NCBI GenBank assembly: GCA_032622095.1
Contig: CP136061.1
Span: 9,501,287-9,565,286, forward strand
Direction: 5' to 3'
DNA: 64,000 nt
Source of the DNA: Siphonodentalium dalli
Taxonomy: Eukaryota; Mollusca; Scaphopoda; Gadilida; Siphonodentaliidae
The position numbers were made by a program, and so were the translations under genes. The notes beneath the pieces were generated by a model. It searched no databases. It worked only from the letters and a program-made list of their open reading frames with translations, and was not told where the DNA came from. Positions 22,126 through 37,100 of the stretch are shown piece after piece (the first letter of the stretch is position 1; each line of letters starts with the position of its first letter).

Positions 22126-25100
22126 GTGTGGAAAACAACACAAATAAACCAACTCAAGACTTACTATGCAGATGTGAGCCAGTACTCGTGGAAATAAGCA
22201 TATAAACAATATGATATAAGCCCTATTGTGCTTATTTTCACAAGAACAGGCTTGAAAACAACACAATTAAACAACTCAACACTTACCATGAAGATGTCAG
22301 GCAATTTTCCTGAAAATACGCGTTTAATTTTGTTCATCTAAGCTAATGTTGGCTTATTTAATCGCAATTTAATATATATATAAGTTCTAGATTGACCTAA
22401 AACACGGTTTTAAAAACGAACATACCCTCTTACAAATACGCACATAATCGACCTATAATGTGAAATAGGTACATATTGTGATTATTTGATTCTCAAATAA
22501 GCAAATAATGGAGTCATAGCCGTGATTTAGTCTTATGGTGCGTGGGCCACAGTGAAAACACATATTAAAGATCGTACACCTGAAAAGTCGTGGATTGGCC
22601 TATATGTGTCATTGCCCGCATATTATCTGCTTAGAATCGCCCCATTAGGCATCGATATTGTGACTAAATTGCTCTAATGTTCAGCACATTATCGACTCAA
22701 AATGAGTTATTCTAAGCAGATTATCTACCTATAATAAATTCTTTATAAGCAGATAAAGTGCGGGTTTTCAGGGGAACTGGCTGTTTAAAACAGTGTGGAA
22801 AACAACACAAATAAACCAACTCAAGACTTACTATGCAGATGTGAGCCAGTACTCGTGGAAATAAGCATATAAACAATATGATATAAGCCCTATTGTGCTT
22901 ATTTTCACAAGAACAGGCTTGAAAACAACACAATTAAACAACTCAACACTTACAATGAAGATGTCAGGCAATTTTCCTGAAAATACGCGTTTAATTTTGT
23001 TCATCTAAGCTAATGTTGGCTTATTTAATCGCAATTTAATATATATATAAGTTCTAGATTGACCTAAAACACGGTTTTTAAAACTAACATACCCTCTTAA
23101 AAATACGCACATAATCGACCTATAATGTGAAATAGGTACATATTATGATTATTTGATTCTCAAATAAGCAAATAATGGAGTCATAGCCGTGATTTAGTCT
23201 TATGGTGTGTGGGCCACAGTGAAAACACATATTAAAGAGCGTACACCTGAAAAGTCGTGGACTGGCCTATATGTGTCATTGCCCGCATATTATCTGCTTA
23301 GAACGCCCCATTAGGCATCGATATTGTGACTAAATTGCTCTAATGTTCAGCACATTATCGACTCAAAATGAGTTATTCTAAGCAGATTATCTACCTAAAA
23401 TAAATTCTTTATAAGCAGATAAAGTGCGGGTTTTCAGGGGAACTGGCTGTTTAAAACAGTGTGGAAAACAACACAAATAAACCAACTCAAGACTTACTAT
23501 GCAGATGTGAGCCAGTATTCTTGGAAATAAGCATATAAACAATATGATATAAGCCCTATTGTGCTTATTTTCACAAGAACAGGCTTGAAAACAACACAAT
23601 TAAACAACTCAACACTTACCATGAAGATGTCAGGCAATTTTCCTGAAAATACGCGTTTAATTTTGTTCATCTAAGCTAATGTTGGCTTATTTAATCGCAA
23701 TTTAATATATATATAAGTTCTAGATTGACCTAAAACACGGTTTTAAAAACAAACATACCCTCTTACAAATACGCACATAATCGACCTATAATGTGAAATA
23801 GGTACATATTGTGATTATTTGATTCTCAAATAAGCAAATAATGGAGTCATAGCCGTGATTTAGTCTTATGGTGTGTGGGCCACAGTGAAAACACATATTA
23901 AAGAGCGTACACCTGAAAAGTCGTGGACTGGCCTATATGTGTCATTGCCCGCATATTATCTGCTTAGAACGCCCCATTAGGCATCGATATTGTGACTAAA
24001 TTGCTCTAATGTTCAGCACATTATCGACTCAAAATGAGTTATTCTAAGCAGATTATCTACCTAAAATAAATTCTTTATAAGCAGATAAAGTGCGGGTTTT
24101 CAGGGGAACTGGCTGTTTAAAACAGTGTGGAAAACAACACAAATAAACCAACTCAAGACTTACTATGCAGATGTGAGCCAGTATTCTTGGAAATAAGCAT
24201 ATAAACAATATGATATAAGCCCTATTGTGCTTATTTTCACAAGAACGGGCTTGAAAACAACACAATTAAACAACTCAACACTTACCATGAAGATGTCAGG
24301 CAATTTTCCTGAAAATACGCGTTTAATTTTGTTCATCTAAGCTAATGTTGGCTTATTTAATCGCAATTTAATATATATATAAGTTCTAGATTGACCTAAA
24401 ACACGGTTTTTAAAACTAACATACCCTCTTAAAAATACGCACATAATCGACCTATAATGTGAAATAGGTACATATTATGATTATTTGATTCTCAAATAAG
24501 CAAATAATGGAGTCATAGCCGTGATTTAGTCTTATGGTGTGTGGGCCACAGTGAAAACACATATTAAAGAGCGTACACCTGAAAAGTCGTGGACTGGCCT
24601 ATATGTGTCATTGCCCGCATATTATCTGCTTAGAATCGCCCCATTAGGCATCGATATTGTGACTAAATTGCTCTAATGTTCAGCACATTATCGACTCAAA
24701 ATGAGTTATTCTAAGCAGATTATCTACCTATAATAAATTCTTTATAAGCAGATAAAAGTGCGGGTTTTCAGGGGAACTGGCTGTTTAAAACAGTGTGGAA
24801 AACAACACAAATAAACCAACTCAAGACTTACTATGCAGATGTGAGCCAGTACTCGTGGAAATAAGCATATAAACAATATGATATAAGCCCTATTGTGCTT
24901 ATTTTCACAAGAACAGGCTTGAAAACAACACAATTAAACAACTCAACACTTACCATGAAGATGTCAGGCAATTTTCCTGAAAATACGCGTTTAATTTTGT
25001 TCATCTAAGCTAATGTTGGCTTATTTAATCGCAATTTAATATATATATAAGTTCTAGATTGACCTAAAACACGGTTTTAAAAACGAACATACCCTCTTAC

Positions 25101-28100
25101 AAATACGCACATAATCGACCTATAATGTGAAATAGGTACATATTGTGATTATTTGATTCTCAAATAAGCAAATAATGGAGTCATAGCCGTGATTTAGTCT
25201 TATGGTGCGTGGGCCACAGTGAAAACACATATTAAAGAGCGTACACCTGAAAAGTCGTGGATTGGCCTATATGTGTCATTGCCCGCATATTATCTGCTTA
25301 GAATCGCCCCATTAGGCATCGATATTGTGACTAAATTGCTCTAATGTTCAGCACATTATCGACTCAAAATGAGTTATTCTAAGCAGATTATCTACCTATA
25401 ATAAATTCTTTATAAGCAGATAAAGTGCGGGTTTTCAGGGGAACTGGCTGTTTAAAACAGTGTGGAAAACAACACAAATAAACCAACTCAAGACTTACTA
25501 TGCAGATGTGAGCCAGTACTCGTGGAAATAAGCATATAAACAATATGATATAAGCCCTATTGTGCTTATTTTCACAAGAACAGGCTTGAAAACAACACAA
25601 TTAAACAACTCAACACTTACAATGAAGATGTCAGGCAATTTTCCTGAAAATACGCGTTTAATTTTGTTCATCTAAGCTAATGTTGGCTTATTTAATCGCA
25701 ATTTAATATATATATAAGTTCTAGATTGACCTAAAACACGGTTTTTAAAACTAACATACCCTCTTAAAAATACGCACATAATCGACATATAATGTGAAAT
25801 AGGTACATATTATGATTATTTGATTCTCAAATAAGCAAATAATGGAGTCATAGCCGTGATTTAGTCTTATGGTGTGTGGGCCACAGTGAAAACACATATT
25901 AAAGAGCGTACACCTGAAAAGTCGTGGACTGGCCTATATGTGTCATTGCCCGCATATTATCTGCTTAGAACGCCCCATTAGGCATCGATATTGTGACTAA
26001 ATTGCTCTAATGTTCAGCACATTATCGACTCAAAATGAGTTATTCTAAGCAGATTATCTACCTATAATAAATTCTTTATAAGCAGATAAAAGTGCGGGTT
26101 TTCAGGGGAACTGGCTGTTTAAAACAGTGTGGAAAACAACACAAATAAACCAACTCAAGACTTACTATGCAGATGTGAGCCAGTACTCGTGGAAATAAGC
26201 ATATAAACAATATGATATAAGCCCTATTGTGCTTATTTTCACAAGAACAGGCTTGAAAACAACACAATTAAACAACTCAACACTTACCATGAAGATGTCA
26301 GGCAATTTTCCTGAAAATACGCGTTTAATTTTGTTCATCTAAGCTAATGTTGGCTTATTTAATCGCAATTTAATATATATATAAGTTCTAGATTGACCTA
26401 AAACACGGTTTTAAAAACGAACATACCCTCTTACAAATACGCACATAATCGACCTATAATGTGAAATAGGTACATATTGTGATTATTTGATTCTCAAATA
26501 AGCAAATAATGGAGTCATAGCCGTGATTTAGTCTTATGGTGCGTGGGCCACAGTGAAAACACATATTAAAGAGCGTACACCTGAAAAGTCGTGGATTGGC
26601 CTATATGTGTCATTGCCCGCATATTATCTGCTTAGAATCGCCCCATTAGGCATCGATATTGTGACTAAATTGCTCTAATGTTCAGCACATTATCGACTCA
26701 AAATGAGTTATTCTAAGCAGATTATCTACCTAAAATAGTTCTTTATAAGCAGATAAAGTGCAGGTTTTCAGGGGAACTGGCTGTTTAAAACAATGTGGAA
26801 AACAACACAAATAAACCAACTCAAGACTTACTATGCAGATGTGAGCCAGTACTCGTGGAAATAAGCATATAAACAATATGATATAAGCCCTATTGTGCTT
26901 ATTTTCACAAGAACGGGCTTGAAAACAACACAATTAAACAACTCAACACTTACCATGAAGATGTCAGGCAATTTTCCTGAAAATACGCGTTTAATTTTGT
27001 TCATCTAAGCTAATGTTGGCTTATTTAATCGCAATTTAATATATATATAAGTTCTAGATTGACCTAAAACACGGTTTTTAAAACTAACATACCCTCTTAA
27101 AAATACGCACATAATCGACCTATAATGTGAAATAGGTACATATTATGATTATTTGATTCTCAAATAAGCAAATAATGGAGTCATAGCCGTGATTTAGTCT
27201 TATGGTGTGTGGGCCACAGTGAAAACACATATTAAAGAGCGTACACCTGAAAAGTCGTGGACTGGCCTATATGTGTCATTGCCCGCATATTATCTGCTTA
27301 GAATCGCCCCATTAGGCATCGATATTGTGACTAAATTGCTCTAATGTTCAGCACATTATCGACTCAAAATGAGTTATTCTAAGCAGATTATCTACCTATA
27401 ATAAATTCTTTATAAGCAGATAAAAGTGCGGGTTTTCAGGGGAACTGGCTGTTTAAAACAGTGTGGAAAACAACACAAATAAACCAACTCAAGACTTACT
27501 ATGCAGATGTGAGCCAGTACTCGTGGAAATAAGCATATAAACAATATGATATAAGCCCTATTGTGCTTATTTTCACAAGAACAGGCTTGAAAACAACACA
27601 ATTAAACAACTCAACACTTACCATGAAGATGTCAGGCAATTTTCCTGAAAATACGCGTTTAATTTTGTTCATCTAAGCTAATGTTGGCTTATTTAATCGC
27701 AATTTAATATATATATAAGTTCTAGATTGACCTAAAACACGGTTTTAAAAACGAACATACCCTCTTACAAATACGCACATAATCGACCTATAATGTGAAA
27801 TAGGTACATATTGTGATTATTTGATTCTCAAATAAGCAAATAATGGAGTCATAGCCGTGATTTAGTCTTATGGTGCGTGGGCCACAGTGAAAACACATAT
27901 TAAAGAGCGTACACCTGAAAAGTCGTGGATTGGCCTATATGTGTCATTGCCCGCATATTATCTGCTTAGAATCGCCCCATTAGGCATCGATATTGTGACT
28001 AAATTGCTCTAATGTTCAGCACATTATCGACTCAAAATGAGTTATTCTAAGCAGATTATCTACCTATAATAAATTCTTTATAAGCAGATAAAGTGCGGGT

Positions 28101-31100
28101 TTTCAGGGGAACTGGCTGTTTAAAACAGTGTGGAAAACAACACAAATAAACCAACTCAAGACTTACTATGCAGATGTGAGCCAGTACTCGTGGAAATAAG
28201 CATATAAACAATATGATATAAGCCCTATTGTGCTTATTTTCACAAGAACAGGCTTGAAAACAACACAATTAAACAACTCAACACTTACAATGAATATGTC
28301 AGGCAATTTTCCTGAAAATACGCGTTTAATTTTGTTCATCTAAGCTAATGTTGGCTTATTTAATCGCAATTTAATATATATATAAGTTCTAGATTGACCT
28401 AAAACACGGTTTTTAAAACTAACATACCCTCTTAAAAATACGCACATAATCGACCTATAATGTGAAATAGGTACATATTATGATTATTTGATTCTCAAAT
28501 AAGCAAATAATGGAGTCATAGCCGTGATTTAGTCTTATGGTGTGTGGGCCACAGTGAAAACACATATTAAAGAGCGTACACCTGAAAAGTCGTGGACTGG
28601 CCTATATGTGTCATTGCCCGCATATTATCTGCTTAGAACGCCCCATTAGGCATCGATATTGTGACTAAATTGCTCTAATGTTCAGCACATTATCGACTCA
28701 AAATGAGTTATTCTAAGCAGATTATCTACCTAAAATAAATTCTTTATAAGCAGATAAAGTGCGGGTTTTCAGGGGAACTGGCTGTTTAAAACAGTGTGGA
28801 AAACAACACAAATAAACCAACTCAAGACTTACTATGCAGATGTGAGCCAGTATTCTTGGAAATAAGCATATAAACAATATGATATAAGCCCTATTGTGCT
28901 TATTTTCACAAGAACAGGCTTGAAAACAACACAATTAAACAACTCAACACTTACCATGAAGATGTCAGGCAATTTTCCTGAAAATACGCGTTTAATTTTG
29001 TTCATCTAAGCTAATGTTGGCTTATTTAATCGCAATTTAATATATATATAAGTTCTAGATTGACCTAAAACACGGTTTTAAAAACAAACATACCCTCTTA
29101 CAAATACGCACATAATCGACCTATAATGTGAAATAGGTACATATTGTGATTATTTGATTCTCAAATAAGCAAATAATGGAGTCATAGCCGTGATTTAGTC
29201 TTATGGTGCGTGGGCCACAGTGAAAACACATATTAAAGAGCGTACACCTGAAAAGTCGTGGATTGGTCTATATGTGTCATTGCCCGCATATTATCTGCTT
29301 AGAATCGCCCCATTAGGCATCGATGTTGTGACTAAATTGCTCTAATGTTCAGCACATTATCCACTCAAAATGACTTATTCTAAGCAGATTATCTACCTAA
29401 AATAGTTCTTTATAAGCAGATAAAGTGCAGGTTTTCAGGGGAACTGGCTGTTTAAAACAATGTGGAAAACAACACAAATAAACCAACTCAAGACTTACTA
29501 TGCAGATGTGAGCCAGTACTCGTGGAAATAAGCATATAAACAATATGATATAAGCCCTATTGTGCTTATTTTCACAAGAACGGGCTTGAAAACAACACAA
29601 TTAAACAACTCAACACTTACCATGAAGATGTCAGGCAATTTTCCTGAAAATACGCGTTTAATTTTGTTCATCTAAGCTAATGTTGGCTTATTTAATCGCA
29701 ATTTAATATATATATAAGTTCTAGATTGACCTAAAACACGGTTTTTAAAACTAACATACCCTCTTAAAAATACGCACATAATCGACCTATAATGTGAAAT
29801 AGGTACATATTATGATTATTTGATTCTCAAATAAGCAAATAATGGAGTCATAGCCGTGATTTAGTCTTATGGTGTGTGGGCCACAGTGAAAACACATATT
29901 AAAGAGCGTACACCTGAAAAGTCGTGGACTGGCCTATATGTGTCATTGCCCGCATATTATCTGCTTAGAATCGCCCCATTAGGCATCGATATTGTGACTA
30001 AATTGCTCTAATGTTCAGCACATTATCGACTCAAAATGAGTTATTCTAAGCAGATTATCTACCTATAATAAATTCTTTATAAGCAGATAAAAGTGCGGGT
30101 TTTCAGGGGAACTGGCTGTTTAAAACAGTGTGGAAAACAACACAAATAAACCAACTCAAGACTTACTATGCAGATGTGAGCCAGTACTCGTGGAAATAAG
30201 CATATAAACAATATGATATAAGCCCTATTGTGCTTATTTTCACAAGAACAGGCTTGAAAACAACACAATTAAACAACTCAACACTTACCATGAAGATGTC
30301 AGGCAATTTTCCTGAAAATACGCGTTTAATTTTGTTCATCTAAGCTAATGTTGGCTTATTTAATCGCAATTTAATATATATATAAGTTCTAGATTGACCT
30401 AAAACACGGTTTTAAAAACGAACATACCCTCTTACAAATACGCACATAATCGACCTATAATGTGAAATAGGTACATATTGTGATTATTTGATTCTCAAAT
30501 AAGCAAATAATGGAGTCATAGCCGTGATTTAGTCTTATGGTGCGTGGGCCACAGTGAAAACACATATTAAAGAGCGTACACCTGAAAAGTCGTGGATTGG
30601 CCTATATGTGTCATTGCCCGCATATTATCTGCTTAGAATCGCCCCATTAGGCATCGATATTGTGACTAAATTGCTCTAATGTTCAGCACATTATCGACTC
30701 AAAATGAGTTATTCTAAGCAGATTATCTACCTATAATAAATTCTTTATAAGCAGATAAAGTGCGGGTTTTCAGGGGAACTGGCTGTTTAAAACAGTGTGG
30801 AAAACAACACAAATAAACCAACTCAAGACTTACTATGCAGATGTGAGCCAGTACTCGTGGAAATAAGCATATAAACAATATGATATAAGCCCTATTGTGC
30901 TTATTTTCACAAGAACAGGCTTGAAAACAACACAATTAAACAACTCAACACTTACAATGAATATGTCAGGCAATTTTCCTGAAAATACGCGTTTAATTTT
31001 GTTCATCTAAGCTAATGTTGGCTTATTTAATCGCAATTTAATATATATATAAGTTCTAGATTGACCTAAAACACGGTTTTTAAAACTAACATACCCTCTT

Positions 31101-34100
31101 AAAAATACGCACATAATCGACCTATAATGTGAAATAGGTACATATTATGATTATTTGATTCTCAAATAAGCAAATAATGGAGTCATAGCCGTGATTTAGT
31201 CTTATGGTGTGTGGGCCACAGTGAAAACACATATTAAAGAGCGTACACCTGAAAAGTCGTGGACTGGCCTATATGTGTCATTGCCCGCATATTATCTGCT
31301 TAGAACGCCCCATTAGGCATCGATATTGTGACTAAATTGCTCTAATGTTCAGCACATTATCGACTCAAAATGAGTTATTCTAAGCAGATTATCTACCTAA
31401 AATAAATTCTTTATAAGCAGATAAAGTGCGGGTTTTCAGGGGAACTGGCTGTTTAAAACAGTGTGGAAAACAACACAAATAAACCAACTCAAGACTTACT
31501 ATGCAGATGTGAGCCAGTATTCTTGGAAATAAGCATATAAACAATATGATATAAGCCCTATTGTGCTTATTTTCACAAGAACAGGCTTGAAAACAACACA
31601 ATTAAACAACTCAACACTTACCATGAAGATGTCAGGCAATTTTCCTGAAAATACGCGTTTAATTTTGTTCATCTAAGCTAATGTTGGCTTATTTAATCGC
31701 AATTTAATATATATATAAGTTCTAGATTGACCTAAAACACGGTTTTAAAAACAAACATACCCTCTTACAAATACGCACATAATCGACCTATAATGTGAAA
31801 TAGGTACATATTGTGATTATTTGATTCTCAAATAAGCAAATAATGGAGTCATAGCCGTGATTTAGTCTTATGGTGCGTGGGCCACAGTGAAAACACATAT
31901 TAAAGAGCGTACACCTGAAAAGTCGTGGATTGGTCTATATGTGTCATTGCCCGCATATTATCTGCTTAGAATCGCCCCATTAGGCATCGATGTTGTGACT
32001 AAATTGCTCTAATGTTCAGCACATTATCCACTCAAAATGACTTATTCTAAGCAGATTATCTACCTAAAATAGTTCTTTATAAGCAGATAAAGTGCAGGTT
32101 TTCAGGGGAACTGGCTGTTTAAAACAATGTGGAAAACAACACAAATAAACCAACTCAAGACTTACTATGCAGATGTGAGCCAGTACTCGTGGAAATAAGC
32201 ATATAAACAATATGATATAAGCCCTATTGTGCTTATTTTCACAAGAACGGGCTTGAAAACAACACAATTAAACAACTCAACACTTACCATGAAGATGTCA
32301 GGCAATTTTCCTGAAAATACGCGTTTAATTTTGTTCATCTAAGCTAATGTTGGCTTATTTAATCGCAATTTAATATATATATAAGTTCTAGATTGACCTA
32401 AAACACGGTTTTTAAAACTAACATACCCTCTTAAAAATACGCACATAATCGACCTATAATGTGAAATAGGTACATATTATGATTATTTGATTCTCAAATA
32501 AGCAAATAATGGAGTCATAGCCGTGATTTAGTCTTATGGTGTGTGGGCCACAGTGAAAACACATATTAAAGAGCGTACACCTGAAAAGTCGTGGACTGGC
32601 CTATATGTGTCATTGCCCGCATATTATCTGCTTAGAATCGCCCCATTAGGCATCGATATTGTGACTAAATTGCTCTAATGTTCAGCACATTATCGACTCA
32701 AAATGAGTTATTCTAAGCAGATTATCTACCTATAATAAATTCTTTATAAGCAGATAAAAGTGCGGGTTTTCAGGGGAACTGGCTGTTTAAAACAGTGTGG
32801 AAAACAACACAAATAAACCAACTCAAGACTTACTATGCAGATGTGAGCCAGTACTCGTGGAAATAAGCATATAAACAATATGATATAAGCCCTATTGTGC
32901 TTATTTTCACAAGAACAGGCTTGAAAACAACACAATTAAACAACTCAACACTTACCATGAAGATGTCAGGCAATTTTCCTGAAAATACGCGTTTAATTTT
33001 GTTCATCTAAGCTAATGTTGGCTTATTTAATCGCAATTTAATATATATATAAGTTCTAGATTGACCTAAAACACGGTTTTAAAAACGAACATACCCTCTT
33101 ACAAATACGCACATAATCGACCTATAATGTGAAATAGGTACATATTGTGATTATTTGATTCTCAAATAAGCAAATAATGGAGTCATAGCCGTGATTTAGT
33201 CTTATGGTGCGTGGGCCACAGTGAAAACACATATTAAAGATCGTACACCTGAAAAGTCGTGGATTGGCCTATATGTGTCATTGCCCGCATATTATCTGCT
33301 TAGAATCGCCCCATTAGGCATCGATATTGTGACTAAATTGCTCTAATGTTCAGCACATTATCGACTCAAAATGAGTTATTCTAAGCAGATTATCTACCTA
33401 TAATAAATTCTTTATAAGCAGATAAAGTGCGGGTTTTCAGGGGAACTGGCTGTTTAAAACAGTGTGGAAAACAACACAAATAAACCAACTCAAGACTTAC
33501 TATGCAGATGTGAGCCAGTACTCGTGGAAATAAGCATATAAACAATATGATATAAGCCCTATTGTGCTTATTTTCACAAGAACAGGCTTGAAAACAACAC
33601 AATTAAACAACTCAACACTTACAATGAAGATGTCAGGCAATTTTCCTGAAAATACGCGTTTAATTTTGTTCATCTAAGCTAATGTTGGCTTATTTAATCG
33701 CAATTTAATATATATATAAGTTCTAGATTGACCTAAAACACGGTTTTTAAAACTAACATACCCTCTTAAAAATACGCACATAATCGACCTATAATGTGAA
33801 ATAGGTACATATTATGATTATTTGATTCTCAAATAAGCAAATAATGGAGTCATAGCCGTGATTTAGTCTTATGGTGTGTGGGCCACAGTGAAAACACATA
33901 TTAAAGAGCGTACACCTGAAAAGTCGTGGACTGGCCTATATGTGTCATTGCCCGCATATTATCTGCTTAGAACGCCCCATTAGGCATCGATATTGTGACT
34001 AAATTGCTCTAATGTTCAGCACATTATCGACTCAAAATGAGTTATTCTAAGCAGATTATCTACCTAAAATAAATTCTTTATAAGCAGATAAAGTGCGGGT

Positions 34101-37100
34101 TTTCAGGGGAACTGGCTGTTTAAAACAGTGTGGAAAACAACACAAATAAACCAACTCAAGACTTACTATGCAGATGTGAGCCAGTATTCTTGGAAATAAG
34201 CATATAAACAATATGATATAAGCCCTATTGTGCTTATTTTCACAAGAACAGGCTTGAAAACAACACAATTAAACAACTCAACACTTACCATGAAGATGTC
34301 AGGCAATTTTCCTGAAAATACGCGTTTAATTTTGTTCATCTAAGCTAATGTTGGCTTATTTAATCGCAATTTAATATATATATAAGTTCTAGATTGACCT
34401 AAAACACGGTTTTAAAAACAAACATACCCTCTTACAAATACGCACATAATCGACCTATAATGTGAAATAGGTACATATTGTGATTATTTGATTCTCAAAT
34501 AAGCAAATAATGGAGTCATAGCCGTGATTTAGTCTTATGGTGTGTGGGCCACAGTGAAAACACATATTAAAGAGCGTACACCTGAAAAGTCGTGGACTGG
34601 CCTATATGTGTCATTGCCCGCATATTATCTGCTTAGAACGCCCCATTAGGCATCGATATTGTGACTAAATTGCTCTAATGTTCAGCACATTATCGACTCA
34701 AAATGAGTTATTCTAAGCAGATTATCTACCTAAAATAAATTATTTATAAGCAGATAAAGTGCGGGTTTTCAGGGGAACTGGCTGTTTAAAACAGTGTGGA
34801 AAACAACACAAATAAACCAACTCAAGACTTACTATGCAGATGTGAGCCAGTATTCTTGGAAATAAGCATATAAACAATATGATATAAGCCCTATTGTGCT
34901 TATTTTCACAAGAACAGGCTTGAAAACAACACAATTAAACAACTCAACACTTACCATGAAGATGTCAGGCAATTTTCCTGAAAATACGCGTTTAATTTTG
35001 TTCATCTAAGCTAATGTTGGCTTATTTAATCGCAATTTAATATATATATAAGTTCTAGATTGACCTAAAACACGGTTTTAAAAACAAACATACCCTCTTA
35101 CAAATACGCACATAATCGACCTATAATGTGAAATAGGTACATATTGTGATTATTTGATTCTCAAATAAGCAAATAATGGAGTCATAGCCGTGATTTAGTC
35201 TTATGGTGCGTGGGCCACAGTGAAAACACATATTAAAGAGCGTACACCTGAAAAGTCGTGGATTGGTCTATATGTGTCATTGCCCGCATATTATCTGCTT
35301 AGAATCGCCCCATTAGGCATCGATGTTGTGACTAAATTGCTCTAATGTTCAGCACATTATCCACTCAAAATGACTTATTCTAAGCAGATTATCTACCTAA
35401 AATAGTTCTTTATAAGCAGATAAAGTGCAGGTTTTCAGGGGAACTGGCTGTTTAAAACAATGTGGAAAACAACACAAATAAACCAACTCAAGACTTACTA
35501 TGCAGATGTGAGCCAGTACTCGTGGAAATAAGCATATAAACAATATGATATAAGCCCTATTGTGCTTATTTTCACAAGAACGGGCTTGAAAACAACACAA
35601 TTAAACAACTCAACACTTACCATGAAGATGTCAGGCAATTTTCCTGAAAATACGCGTTTAATTTTGTTCATCTAAGCTAATGTTGGCTTATTTAATCGCA
35701 ATTTAATATATATATAAGTTCTAGATTGACCTAAAACACGGTTTTTAAAACTAACATACCCTCTTAAAAATACGCACATAATCGACCTATAATGTGAAAT
35801 AGGTACATATTATGATTATTTGATTCTCAAATAAGCAAATAATGGAGTCATAGCCGTGATTTAGTCTTATGGTGTGTGGGCCACAGTGAAAACACATATT
35901 AAAGAGCGTACACCTGAAAAGTCGTGGACTGGCCTATATGTGTCATTGCCCGCATATTATCTGCTTAGAACGCCCCATTAGGCATCGATATTGTGACTAA
36001 ATTGCTCTAATGTTCAGCACATTATCGACTCAAAATGAGTTATTCTAAGCAGATTATCTACCTAAAATAAATTCTTTATAAGCAGATAAAGTGCGGGTTT
36101 TCAGGGGAACTGGCTGTTTAAAACAGTGTGGAAAACAACACAAATAAACCAACTCAAGACTTACTATGCAGATGTGAGCCAGTATTCTTGGAAATAAGCA
36201 TATAAACAATATGATATAAGCCCTATTGTGCTTATTTTCACAAGAACAGGCTTGAAAACAACACAATTAAACAACTCAACACTTACCATGAAGATGTCAG
36301 GCAATTTTCCTGAAAATACGCGTTTAATTTTGTTCATCTAAGCTAATGTTGGCTTATTTAATCGCAATTTAATATATATATAAGTTCTAGATTGACCTAA
36401 AACACGGTTTTAAAAACAAACATACCCTCTTACAAATACGCACATAATCGACCTATAATGTGAAATAGGTACATATTGTGATTATTTGATTCTCAAATAA
36501 GCAAATAATGGAGTCATAGCCGTGATTTAGTCTTATGGTGCGTGGGCCACAGTGAAAACACATATTAAAGAGCGTACACCTGAAAAGTCGTGGATTGGTC
36601 TATATGTGTCATTGCCCGCATATTATCTGCTTAGAATCGCCCCATTAGGCATCGATGTTGTGACTAAATTGCTCTAATGTTCAGCACATTATCCACTCAA
36701 AATGACTTATTCTAAGCAGATTATCTACCTAAAATAGTTCTTTATAAGCAGATAAAGTGCAGGTTTTCAGGGGAACTGGCTGTTTAAAACAATGTGGAAA
36801 ACAACACAAATAAACCAACTCAAGACTTACTATGCAGATGTGAGCCAGTACTCGTGGAAATAAGCATATAAACAATATGATATAAGCCCTATTGTGCTTA
36901 TTTTCACAAGAACGGGCTTGAAAACAACACAATTAAACAACTCAACACTTACCATGAAGATGTCAGGCAATTTTCCTGAAAATACGCGTTTAATTTTGTT
37001 CATCTAAGCTAATGTTGGCTTATTTAATCGCAATTTAATATATATATAAGTTCTAGATTGACCTAAAACACGGTTTTTAAAACTAACATACCCTCTTAAA

